From Ruminococcoides sp052118065 (GTDB lineage: Bacteria; Bacillota; Clostridia; Oscillospirales; Acutalibacteraceae): a stretch of DNA of 37,044 bases. A program made the translations under genes and the position numbers. The stretch covers positions 1 through 37,044 of the forward strand of contig JBQKHY010000024.1 of NCBI GenBank assembly GCA_052118065.1, given 5' to 3'. How positions within the stretch are numbered: the first letter of the stretch is position 1; every line of letters begins with the position of its first letter. This document shows positions 8,729 through 16,905 of the stretch, one piece after another. The notes below the pieces were generated by a model. The model saw nothing but the letters and a program-made list of their open reading frames with translations. It was not told where the DNA came from and searched no databases.

Positions 8729-11119
8729 TTACTTTAGATAAGTTAAACCTGTTTCGCCAATAGCTCCATCAATACCTGTGAAGCCATTACCACAACATAC
8801 ATAAACTCTCATATTTGACTTACCAGGTGCTGAAACTGAAAGTGTACCATTTGTAACAACCTTCGTGTCGCCTGTAACTGCGTCAATATATGTACCGTTA
8901 GGAATGTTCTTGAATGTTGCAGCACTTGAGATTGTAACTAGAGCAAGTGAATCTGTGTCATCGCTTGTATATCTTCTGATATAAGCCATATCACCACTTA
9001 CATAGTTGCTATCTACTGTGTACTGACCCTTCTGAAGAGCAGGGATAGCACGACGAATCTTGTTAAGCTTTGTGATGTGCTTTGCTAGAGGATAGCTTAG
9101 AGATTTTAAAGCAGCATCTGAAGCTGTATAATCACCAAAGTCTGTTGTCTTAACATCACCTTCAATGTGGTCACCAAAGTAAGCACGACCTGTGCCTTCA
9201 AGAGGAGTCTTGTTAGCACCACCGTCAATCATAATACCCTTCTTAAATTCAACTTCTGAACCGTAGTAAATACAAGGAATACCACGGAATGTGAACATTA
9301 GGTCTAGGTTTTCTGCCCAAGTAGATGTACCACCGTTAAATCTAACGCTATCGTTAGGACCAGGAGCGTAGTCATGTGAATCAACATAAACAACATTCCA
9401 AGTTGCATCATTAAAGTACTTATCTTCTTGCTTAGCTAGGCCATAAGCATTACCTGCTGTATTGAAGTTATAATGCATTGTAAAGTCGATAGCATTCATA
9501 CCTGATGCCTTGCTTGTATCAGGTGTATGGTAACTAATGCCCTTTAGGAATGCATTGTCAGATGTTGGCTGAATTGATGTATCATCATACTCGTCGTAGT
9601 GGTCAAATGTTAGGTTCATGTTATTGTTGATAGATTCAAGATCTGAGCCACTTGACCATTCTTTAGCCCACTTAGGATCTGTTTCATCCCATGTGTAGAA
9701 CATTGATGATTCCTGAGCATGACCACGGTACCAAATCTGACCGTAACGAGTACAGATTTCACCGAACATATAGAAGTTAGGATTACCGTACTTAGCTGCA
9801 TTTGCCATCATCTGCTTGTTATACATCATATTTAGAGTTAATCTTGGAATATGTCTAACAGTATCAACACGGAATGCGTCAACACCCATAGCCATATACT
9901 TACTGTAAGCCTGGTTGATATATTCGGCAACTGCTGGATTTTCTGTATTTAAGTCAACACAGTCACCGGCAATCTGACCGTATTTACATGACCAGTCATC
10001 CCAGTTAAGGTTTCTAAAGTAAGATGTATGATAATAGTTGTTAGGATTGTAAATTTTAGATTTTGATAACTTACCATCAGAATAGTCCTTTGTTGAAGGG
10101 TGAACACCTGTTGAGTTACTATCCTGAATTGAGTTATTCTTCATTAGGTTAATTCTAGCATCATGCTGTTTTGCAGGTGTTAAGTTCCAATATTCTTCAG
10201 CTGTGTTAACTCCTGCTTGATCTAGAAGTTGCTTAGTAGGAATCATAGAATCTTCGATACTGCCTAAATCCTTTGAAGTATCCTTATCGAATAGCTTACA
10301 AAGTGTACCTTCACCGAAGTTACCTGTATGTTGCCATACAACATCCTGTACAATCTTCATGCCCTTCTTATGAGCTGCCTGAATTAGATCCTGATAAGTG
10401 AAGTCATCACTTTCATATCTTGCATCAACCTTTGAGAAATCCATAGCATGGTAGCCATGGTAGTCATAGCCTGAACCGTTTTCAACAACAGGAGTAATCC
10501 AAATTGCTGAGAAACCAAGAGCTTTAATGTAGTCTAACTTTTCAGCAAGACCCTTAAAGTCACCTCTCCATGCTGGGTCAGAGTCAGGGTTATTATATAC
10601 ATTGTCATCCCAACAGTGAACGTCATTTGACTTATCACCATTGTAGAATCTTGTTGTAACTACAAAGTAAATTGACTCTTCACGAAAATCAACAGATGAA
10701 GCAGGGTCAAACTCATCAGGGTTTGAGCTCCACCAAATATTGTTATAGAACCACCATTCACCTGTCTTACGAGTAAGTTCCTTTGTAAGTTGCTTACCGT
10801 CTTTATCTGTGAACATTAGGTTAATCTTTGTAACATCTTTAAATGTTGTTGTGTACCAGTTATCCTTGTCAGCAGTCATCTGTTCACCAGGATATTCTGT
10901 TTTGATATTATTTGGAAGTGAGTTCCAATAATATACATATGGAGTTACGCCTTCACTCTTATAGTGTATTGTTATTCCAGCTTCTGTAGTTTCGCTTGAA
11001 GCAGCAGTTTTCTTAATGCTTGTATCCTTAGCAGATACACCGACTGTGCCTACAACCATAATAGATGCTGAAACTGCAATGACCATCAAGAGTGCAATGA
11101 TTTTTTTAATTTTGGTCAT
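8729..11119 (-). CDS. Secreted alpha-amylase, CBM26-GH13
   Basis: Endo-acting alpha-amylase (796 aa) that cuts alpha-1,4 bonds of starch outside the cell. Residues 1-30 are a signal peptide. About 46-135 is a CBM26-like starch-binding module (IHYKSEG, YYWNS, YPGEQM). The GH13 barrel starts near 148 (ESIYFVVTTRFYNGD). Catalytic residues are intact: nucleophile Asp419 in GVDAFRVDTVRH, acid/base Glu454 in MFGEI, and Asp583 in VDSHD. Region I reads DVVWQH (259-264), with Gln in place of the usual Asn. The last ~100 aa form the domain-C beta region. It carries no dockerin or sorting signal. It lies 18 nt after a CBM/dockerin gene in an apparent operon, with an AGAGGT ribosome site. The related AmyE-type enzymes bind calcium. 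Exact product range is unknown. Confidence 0.95.
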   Translation of the reverse strand: MTKIKKIIALLMVIAVSASIMVVGTVGVSAKDTSIKKTAASSETTEAGITIHYKSEGVTPYVYYWNSLPNNIKTEYPGEQMTADKDNWYTTTFKDVTKINLMFTDKDGKQLTKELTRKTGEWWFYNNIWWSSNPDEFDPASSVDFREESIYFVVTTRFYNGDKSNDVHCWDDNVYNNPDSDPAWRGDFKGLAEKLDYIKALGFSAIWITPVVENGSGYDYHGYHAMDFSKVDARYESDDFTYQDLIQAAHKKGMKIVQDVVWQHTGNFGEGTLCKLFDKDTSKDLGSIEDSMIPTKQLLDQAGVNTAEEYWNLTPAKQHDARINLMKNNSIQDSNSTGVHPSTKDYSDGKLSKSKIYNPNNYYHTSYFRNLNWDDWSCKYGQIAGDCVDLNTENPAVAEYINQAYSKYMAMGVDAFRVDTVRHIPRLTLNMMYNKQMMANAAKYGNPNFYMFGEICTRYGQIWYRGHAQESSMFYTWDETDPKWAKEWSSGSDLESINNNMNLTFDHYDEYDDTSIQPTSDNAFLKGISYHTPDTSKASGMNAIDFTMHYNFNTAGNAYGLAKQEDKYFNDATWNVVYVDSHDYAPGPNDSVRFNGGTSTWAENLDLMFTFRGIPCIYYGSEVEFKKGIMIDGGANKTPLEGTGRAYFGDHIEGDVKTTDFGDYTASDAALKSLSYPLAKHITKLNKIRRAIPALQKGQYTVDSNYVSGDMAYIRRYTSDDTDSLALVTISSAATFKNIPNGTYIDAVTGDTKVVTNGTLSVSAPGKSNMRVYVCCGNGFTGIDGAIGETGLTYLK

Positions 11120-11137
11120 AATCTACTATACCTCTTT

Positions 11138-12412
11138 TTAATTTGCTTTAGCAAGGAATTTTTGGATAGCTACAGCATCCTTAACATTCATTTCACCATC
11201 TTTGTTAAAGTCAGAAACTGTTTCATCATATGAATCAATAATAAAACCTGTGTGCCTCTTCTGGATTAGAGCAGAGTCTCTAATATCTAGAACACCATCA
11301 CCATTAACATCACCAAGGATCTTACTTGGATCCGGAGTTGATGGTTCAGTAGCAGTAGTTGGAGTTGTTACAGTTGGATCAGTCTTAGATGGAGTTGTTA
11401 CAGTTGGAGAAGTTGGCTGAGTATCTTCTGTTGGATCTGTTGGGTTCTGAGTTGATTCAAACTTTAACTGCTGAGTAATTGTTTGGTTATCACTACCCTG
11501 AACAGATACATCAACTGTATAAGTACCTGTCTTAGTTGCTGTAAATGAATAATTCTTGTTTAGTGTGTAATAAGCTGTGTTAACCTGTTCACCTGCAGGG
11601 TCTTTAACTACATATTTGTAGAAAAGAAGCTTTGTACCTGTGTTACCACCGGCTGCGTTTACAGAAAGGTTAGTAGCTGTACCTGTCTTAATCTGGTTAC
11701 CTGTAAGAGGGTTAGAAGATAGGAATACAGGCTTTTGTTCCTGAGAAGGGTCTTTGATTGTGAAAGACATTTCTCTGAAGTTCTGGTTACCTGCGTTATC
11801 CTTAACATCAACTCTAATTGTATAGTCGCCTGAAGAAGCAGGATTCCATACACATGAATTGTTAGCAGAATAATTACTGATAACCTGATTGTTTACAGAG
11901 TACTGATACTGTACACCTGTAGTGTCGCTCTTTGTAGTAGTTGTTAGTGCAATAGCACTGCCAATGTAAGCAGGTGACTTTGTGTCTGATTCAAAAGATG
12001 TAATTCTTAGTGGGCTTGTATCATATACTTCCCATGAACCATCTTTGTAAATCATACTGTTGCCAGGGTAAACAATATTACCTGTCTGTGAGCTACCGTT
12101 ATTGAAGATAATGTGGTCATATTCGCCTTTAATCTCATAAGACCATACACCATCACCCTCATCAGTCATAGCTTCACCGGGCCAAGCTTTGTTGTTTACA
12201 TTGTTTTTACCTTCATTCCACATGTAAGCGTTAACCTTTGACCAATTACCAGTGTTTTGGAAATACACTGTTTCGCCACTTGCAGAGGTTGCCCCTGATT
12301 TTTCTGTGTCAGTATTAGCAGCAAATACAGAATAACTGCCAACACCTACAGCACTTAAAAGCATAAGCACTGCTAGGAAAACACCAAAGGACTTTTTGCA
12401 TAATGTTTTCAT
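11138..12412 (-). CDS. Non-catalytic starch-binding protein: CBM26, two Ig-like modules, dockerin
   Basis: Predicted secreted starch-adherence component (424 aa). Residues 1-32 are a signal peptide. About 46-133 is a CBM26-like module (VYFQNTGNWSKVNAYMWN, WPGEAMT, IIFNNG). About 135-220 and 226-320 are two Ig-like/Y_Y_Y-type modules (SGDYTIRVDVKDNAGN; TGTYTVDVSVQG). About 321-364 is a Thr/Pro linker. About 365-424 is a dockerin with two EF-like calcium loops (DVNGDGVLDIRD and DFNKDGEMNVKD), each followed by a helix with a shared IQK. No catalytic domain is present. It is the first gene of the operon with the amylase, so it may hold starch in a cohesin-dockerin complex such as the amylosome described in Ruminococcus bromii. 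The partner cohesin is not in this window. Confidence 0.92.
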   Translation of the reverse strand: MKTLCKKSFGVFLAVLMLLSAVGVGSYSVFAANTDTEKSGATSASGETVYFQNTGNWSKVNAYMWNEGKNNVNNKAWPGEAMTDEGDGVWSYEIKGEYDHIIFNNGSSQTGNIVYPGNSMIYKDGSWEVYDTSPLRITSFESDTKSPAYIGSAIALTTTTKSDTTGVQYQYSVNNQVISNYSANNSCVWNPASSGDYTIRVDVKDNAGNQNFREMSFTIKDPSQEQKPVFLSSNPLTGNQIKTGTATNLSVNAAGGNTGTKLLFYKYVVKDPAGEQVNTAYYTLNKNYSFTATKTGTYTVDVSVQGSDNQTITQQLKFESTQNPTDPTEDTQPTSPTVTTPSKTDPTVTTPTTATEPSTPDPSKILGDVNGDGVLDIRDSALIQKRHTGFIIDSYDETVSDFNKDGEMNVKDAVAIQKFLAKAN

Positions 12413-12452
12413 TGTTTTGCCTCCTAAAAGTAAAATATTTTCTTACGGTTAA

Positions 12453-12461
12453 ATTATATCA
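12453..12461 (-). promoter_or_regulatory. Extended -10 promoter of the CBM/dockerin-amylase operon
   Basis: On the minus strand, TGATATAAT, an extended -10, about 40 nt before the start codon. The -35 region is A/T-rich with no good match. A GGAGG ribosome site precedes the ATG. No CRE-like catabolite operator was recognised. Confidence 0.5.
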
Positions 12462-12612
12462 AAAATATGCAAGGTTTTTTATTCTTTTAAAGAATAAAAA
12501 AATTTAATTATATACAATCTTTTACTCAATAAGTTGTTTATATGTACCAAGTTATGAACTAACTATTAATAGGTCTTTAAATACATGTAACAGTATTTTA
12601 GGAAATTATGAA

Positions 12613-13872
12613 CTAAGGTTTTATTTTATCCCAATAAGACTTAAATGCTTGTTCGTTTTTATTGTCACCATATGTATAATATTGTCTATCCTTTAGAATA
12701 TCAGGTAAATACTGCTGTACAACATAATGATGGTTGTAATCGTGAGGATAAAGGTAATGTTGACCTTTGTTTTGATTATCTTCACCGTCATAATGAGTGT
12801 TTTGAAGTTGTCTTGGAATACTTCCCACGTTACCTGCCTTTATATCAGCCATAGCTTTGTCTATTGCCATTTCTCCGGAATTTGACTTTGGAGCATTACA
12901 CACCATAATAACTGCGTCAGCTAAAGGAATCCTAGCCTCCGGTAAACCTACCGACATTGCAATATCAACACAACTCTTTACTATAGGTATCAGGTTTGGA
13001 TAAGCAAGACCTACATCTTCACAAGCACACACCATAAGTCTTCTACAAGCAGAAATTAAGTCACCTGCTATTAGGAGTCTTGCAAGATAATGCAAGGCTG
13101 CATTTGCATCACTGCCACGCATACTTTTTTGATAAGCTGACAAAATGTCATAATGCTCATCACCCTCCCTATCGTACCTCATAGCACTTCTTTGAGTTAA
13201 ATCCTTGGCAGTTTCTTCTGTGATAGTTTTCACACCATCAACAGTATCTGTTGCTAGGAAAGAAAGTTCTGCACTATTCATAGCCTTTCTTACATCTCCA
13301 CCACAAGCAACAGAAATTGTCTTAACTGTTTTATCATCAATTTCAACAGAAATACCATTTTCATCAGCTAAAATAGAAAATGCCCTTCTAACTGCTTTTT
13401 CTACTTCTTCATATGGGACAGGTTTAAACTCAAAAACTGTACTACGACTTAAAATTGCATTATATACATAGAAATATGGATTTTCTGTTGTGGATGCAAT
13501 TAAAGTAATTTTGCCGTTTTCAATGTATTCAAGTAGTGTTTGTTGTTGTTTCTTATTAAAATACTGAATTTCATCAAGATAAAGCAACACACCGTTTAGT
13601 CCGGCAAAGCCATCAAGTTCCTTAAAAATATCCTTCAAGTCAGAAGTTGAGGCAGTTGTACCGTTTAACTTTTTGAAAGTCATATTGGTTTTCTTTGCAA
13701 TATAAGTTGCAAGGGTAGTTTTGCCAACTCCTGATGGTCCGTAAAAAATCAGGTTAGGGATTTTGTTGCTTTCAATAATTTTACGCAAAGGCTTTCCTTC
13801 ACCTAAAATATGCTTTTGACCTACAATATCATCAAGGGTTGAGGGTCTTAGTCTATCTGCTAAAGGTTGCAT
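12613..13872 (-). CDS. rarA: Replication-associated recombination protein A (RarA/MgsA AAA+ ATPase)
   Basis: An AAA+ ATPase of 419 aa related to clamp loaders and RuvB, acting at stalled replication forks. It opens with LADRLRPSTLDDIVGQKHILG. Walker A GPSGVGKTT is at 45-53 and Walker B YLDEIQ near 99-103. Sensor 1 is ASTTENP and the C-terminal helical region has the family segments SMRGSDANAALHYLARL and MVCACEDVGLAYPN. Length matches the family. The ATG is preceded by AGGAGG. It is single-gene, upstream of the amylase operon. An A/T-only palindrome downstream might end its transcript. Confidence 0.96.
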   Translation of the reverse strand: MQPLADRLRPSTLDDIVGQKHILGEGKPLRKIIESNKIPNLIFYGPSGVGKTTLATYIAKKTNMTFKKLNGTTASTSDLKDIFKELDGFAGLNGVLLYLDEIQYFNKKQQQTLLEYIENGKITLIASTTENPYFYVYNAILSRSTVFEFKPVPYEEVEKAVRRAFSILADENGISVEIDDKTVKTISVACGGDVRKAMNSAELSFLATDTVDGVKTITEETAKDLTQRSAMRYDREGDEHYDILSAYQKSMRGSDANAALHYLARLLIAGDLISACRRLMVCACEDVGLAYPNLIPIVKSCVDIAMSVGLPEARIPLADAVIMVCNAPKSNSGEMAIDKAMADIKAGNVGSIPRQLQNTHYDGEDNQNKGQHYLYPHDYNHHYVVQQYLPDILKDRQYYTYGDNKNEQAFKSYWDKIKP

Positions 13873-13921
13873 AATTTCCTCCTTTCACTTTTTAATATAT
13901 TCAACCATTATTAACTAAAAT

Positions 13922-13948
13922 AATAGGGTGTCACAAAGACACCCTATT
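13922..13948 (-). terminator. Intrinsic terminator of glyA
   Basis: A perfect 11-bp stem (13922-13932 with 13938-13948), loop of 5, followed by a partly T-rich tract on the minus strand. It lies 38 bp past the glyA stop, between glyA and rarA. Confidence 0.85.
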
Positions 13949-13985
13949 GATATTTTGTAATATTTATTTTGTTAAATACTCCAAA

Positions 13986-15236
13986 TTAGTCTTCGTATAG
14001 AGGATACTTCTTGCAGATTTCTTCAACACCTGCTCTAACCTTATCCTTATTGCCTTCATAATCATTTAGTACAAGTGTAATGTATTCAGCAATCTTGTCA
14101 CAATCTTCTTCCTTTAGACCACGAGTTGTAACTGCTGCTGTACCGATACGAACACCACTAGTAACAAATGGGCTTAGAGGTTCATTTGGAATTGTATTCT
14201 TGTTAACTGTAATATAGCAGTCGTCAAGTCTTGCTTCAAGTTCCTTACCTGTAACGCCTGTGTCTCTTAAGTCCATAAGTAGAACATGGTTATCTGTACC
14301 ACCTGAAACCAGCTTACAGCCTCTCTTAACAAGACCATCAGCAAGAGCCTTACAGTTCTTAACAATCTGCTTACCGTATTCCTTAAATTCAGGCTTTAGA
14401 GCTTCACCAAGACAAACTGCCTTTGCAGCAATAATATGCATTAATGGACCACCCTGAGTACCTGGGAAAATAGCCTTATCAATAGCCTTAGCATACTGTT
14501 CCTTACAAAGAATCATACCACCTCTTGGTCCACGAAGTGTCTTATGAGTTGTTGTTGTAACAAAGTCACAGTATGGAACAGGATTTGGATGAACACCTGC
14601 TGCTACTAAACCGGCAATATGAGCCATATCAACCATTAGTAAAGCGCCAACTTCATCAGCGATTTCTCTAAACTTTGCAAAGTCAATGATTCTTGGGTAA
14701 GCTGATGCACCGGCAACAATCATCTTTGGCTTACATTCTTTTGCAATTTCAAGAACCTTATCATAGTCAATACGGTGAGTTTCACTGTCAACACCATAAG
14801 GTACAAAGTTAAAGTACTTACCACTCATATTAACAGGTGAACCGTGAGTTAGGTGACCACCTTCGTTAAGGTTCATACCCATAACTGTATCGCCGGGTGT
14901 TAGCATTGCAAAGTAAACTGCCATATTAGCCTGAGCACCTGAGTGAGGCTGAACATTAGCATGTTCTGCACCAAATAGTTCACAAGCTCTCTTTCTGGCA
15001 ATTTCTTCAACCTTATCTACTGCAAAGCAACCACCATAGTAACGCTTACCCGGATAACCTTCAGCATACTTGTTAGTTAGTAAGCTACCCATAGCAGCCA
15101 TAACTGCAGGTGAAACAATGTTTTCTGATGCGATAAGTTCAAGGTTTCTCTTCTGACGAGCCTGTTCTTCAGCCATTGCTGAACCAACTTCAGGGTCGTA
15201 CATATTTACAAAATCAATAGAATTTACTTTTTCCAT
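13986..15236 (-). CDS. glyA: Serine hydroxymethyltransferase
   Basis: A PLP enzyme interconverting serine and tetrahydrofolate with glycine and 5,10-methylene-THF, the main source of one-carbon units. It has 416 aa. Visible are the LIASENIVSPAVMAAMGS segment, YAEGYPGKRYYGGC, the HSGAQAN cofactor site, and the Schiff-base Lys232 in TTTTHKTLRGPRGG. ATG start with GGGAG upstream. It has its own promoter, overlapping the dusB stop, and its own terminator, so it is probably transcribed alone as well as by read-through from dusB. Confidence 0.98.
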   Translation of the reverse strand: MEKVNSIDFVNMYDPEVGSAMAEEQARQKRNLELIASENIVSPAVMAAMGSLLTNKYAEGYPGKRYYGGCFAVDKVEEIARKRACELFGAEHANVQPHSGAQANMAVYFAMLTPGDTVMGMNLNEGGHLTHGSPVNMSGKYFNFVPYGVDSETHRIDYDKVLEIAKECKPKMIVAGASAYPRIIDFAKFREIADEVGALLMVDMAHIAGLVAAGVHPNPVPYCDFVTTTTHKTLRGPRGGMILCKEQYAKAIDKAIFPGTQGGPLMHIIAAKAVCLGEALKPEFKEYGKQIVKNCKALADGLVKRGCKLVSGGTDNHVLLMDLRDTGVTGKELEARLDDCYITVNKNTIPNEPLSPFVTSGVRIGTAAVTTRGLKEEDCDKIAEYITLVLNDYEGNKDKVRAGVEEICKKYPLYED

Positions 15237-15270
15237 TTTAATTATCTCCCATTTCTTTTATTTACTATCC

Positions 15271-15299
15271 ATTATATAGGAAAATTCCTTATATTTCAA
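15271..15299 (-). promoter_or_regulatory. Sigma-A promoter of glyA
   Basis: On the minus strand, TTGAAA (15294-15299), 17 nt, TATAAT (15271-15276). The -35 box overlaps the dusB stop codon. The leader is about 30 nt and no glycine riboswitch is present. Confidence 0.75.
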
Positions 15300-16267
15300 C
15301 TATTAATGTGCATATCTAAAACTTTTTGTACCAAAGCATACAATTCTTCAAGTGACGAGGTATGACCGGCTTCATTTCTTAGGGATGCTGCACCTCTAAA
15401 GCCTTTTAGGTACCACACAATATGCTTTCTGCTTTGACGAATACCAAGGTACTCACCTTTTAGTTCACACATTCTTTCTATCTGCTTAACCATTACAGAA
15501 AGCTTTTCTTCAGGTGTTGGCTTAGGTGGAATTGTGCCTGTCTTTAGATACTGATTGATTTCATCAAATAGCCAAGGATTTCCTAAAGCACCTCTACCAA
15601 CCATAATCATATCACAACCAGTATGTTCATAAAGTTTCTTTGCTCTTTCGGCAGAATTAACATCACCGTTTCCTATTACAGGAATTGTTAAGTGACTTTT
15701 CACTTCCTTAATAATATCCCAATCAACAGGTGGCTTATAATACTGTTGTCTTGTTCTGCCGTGTAAAGCAACTGCCGATGCACCGTTTTCTTCCACAATA
15801 GTTGCAACTTCAAGACAATTTATCGAGTCATCGTCCCAACCTTTTCTCATCTTTACAGTTACGGGAATATCAACTGCCGACACAACTTCCTTAACTATTT
15901 CACCACAAAGTTTAGGTGTTTTCATAAGGGATGCACCGGCACCGTTACCACTGATTTTTGGAGCAGGACAACCCATATTAATGTCAATAAAATCCGGTTT
16001 AAACTGCATTGCAAATACTGCTGCATCAGCCATAGTCTTTGGTTCATTGCCGAAGATTTGAATACCGGATGGTCTTTCTTTATCGGTTAGTTCCATTAAT
16101 TCGGCAGACTTTTTACTATTATAATGTATTCCCTTTGAACTTACCATTTCTGTTACAGTATAAGCTGCACCATAGGAAGCACAAAGTTCTCTAAATGCAC
16201 AATCTGCCACCCCTGCCATTGGGGCAAGAGCAGCAGAATTTTTTATTTCAATATTTCCGATTTTCAT
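15296..16267 (-). CDS. dusB: tRNA-dihydrouridine synthase
   Basis: An FMN-dependent enzyme that reduces uridines in tRNA to dihydrouridine; 323 aa. TIM-barrel features: LAPMAGVADCAFRELC at the N-terminus, PSGIQIFG, catalytic Cys100 in DINMGCPAPKI followed by GAGASLM, VTVKMRKGWDD, ALHGRTRQQYY, VIGNGDV and MVGRGALGNPWLF. The C-terminal helical domain holds RKHIVWYLKG. These fit the DusB-type subgroup common in Bacillota. ATG with AAGGAT upstream. It is 17 nt after the repeat-rich membrane protein gene and probably shares its transcript. Confidence 0.95.
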   Translation of the reverse strand: MKIGNIEIKNSAALAPMAGVADCAFRELCASYGAAYTVTEMVSSKGIHYNSKKSAELMELTDKERPSGIQIFGNEPKTMADAAVFAMQFKPDFIDINMGCPAPKISGNGAGASLMKTPKLCGEIVKEVVSAVDIPVTVKMRKGWDDDSINCLEVATIVEENGASAVALHGRTRQQYYKPPVDWDIIKEVKSHLTIPVIGNGDVNSAERAKKLYEHTGCDMIMVGRGALGNPWLFDEINQYLKTGTIPPKPTPEEKLSVMVKQIERMCELKGEYLGIRQSRKHIVWYLKGFRGAASLRNEAGHTSSLEELYALVQKVLDMHINS

Positions 16268-16284
16268 ATTATATCCTTACTTAA

Positions 16285-16845
16285 TTATTGGTATCTCTTG
16301 AATTTTCCCATATTTTTGCCTTTTACCTTAGTAGAAAGTAAAAATGCAATAATTACACAAGCAGAAATAATAACTGCAATCCAACAGACTACACCACCAA
16401 CAAAGCTAACACCACCATCTTCATCAGCACCAATAGCAGTAGGTAATTCTTCTGCTACCTGAGTTGAGTCAACCAGTGTTGGCAATTTATTTACATCATA
16501 AGCTGGTTCTGTATAGTTTTCTGTTACAGGTTCTGTTTCAGGCTCAGTTTCCGGTTCTGTAGCAGGTTTGGTTTCCGGCTCTGTTTCAGGCTCAGTATAT
16601 ATAGGTTCTGTTACCGGTTCAGTAACCGGTTCTTGAGTTACAGGTTCTGTTACCGGCTCTTGTGTAACAGGTTCAGTTACAGGTTCTTGAGTTACAGGCT
16701 CTGTTGCTACAGGCTCTGTTGCTACAGGCTCTGTTACAGGTTCCGTTACAACCTCTTCAGCAAAAGCAGTTGTAAAGGACATTACACAGAACAAAGTTGC
16801 AATAGCCAGAATAATTGAAAATTTCTTTATATTAATTAATTTCAT
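16285..16845 (-). CDS. Single-pass membrane protein with a TEPV-repeat stalk
   Basis: An unrecognised 186-aa surface protein. Residues 1-30 are a signal peptide ending in TAFAE. Residues 34-114 are a low-complexity Thr/Glu/Pro/Val stalk of repeated TEPV, ATEPV and TQEPV units. A short folded or linker segment (115-145) leads to a membrane helix (about 147-170) and a basic tail (KVKGKNMGKFKRYQ). This is a type-I layout: repeat region outside, short basic tail inside. Start choice: TTG at 16860 is in frame, but GAGGG lies 8 nt before the ATG at 16845. It is 17 nt upstream of dusB; the shared transcript gives no clue to function. It could be a wall-spanning spacer. Confidence 0.8.
   Translation of the reverse strand: MKLINIKKFSIILAIATLFCVMSFTTAFAEEVVTEPVTEPVATEPVATEPVTQEPVTEPVTQEPVTEPVTQEPVTEPVTEPIYTEPETEPETKPATEPETEPETEPVTENYTEPAYDVNKLPTLVDSTQVAEELPTAIGADEDGGVSFVGGVVCWIAVIISACVIIAFLLSTKVKGKNMGKFKRYQ
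16504..16746 (-). repeat. Tandem TEPV-coding repeat tract
   Basis: Short in-frame tandem units of 12-24 nt encode TEPV, ATEPV, TQEPV and TEPE. Synonymous changes between units are few, so copy-number change by slippage is likely. Confidence 0.85.
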
Positions 16846-16877
16846 TATTATTACCCTCAATAATCATTGATAAGGTA

Positions 16878-16905
16878 ATTATATCACATTTCAATTATTT
16901 TGCAA
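16878..16905 (-). promoter_or_regulatory. Promoter of the TEPV protein-dusB transcript
   Basis: On the minus strand, TTGCAA (16900-16905), 16 nt, TATAAT (16878-16883), with an extended TGa before the -10. It overlaps the 3' end of spoIIP. Confidence 0.65.

Noticed and set aside
12475..12502. A/T-only palindrome as a terminator for rarA
   Set aside because: It has almost no G-C pairs and a very tight loop, so it would be unstable; kept only as a weak possibility.
15237..15295. Glycine or folate riboswitch before glyA
   Set aside because: The gap is under 60 nt and largely taken up by the promoter; no aptamer-like structure fits.
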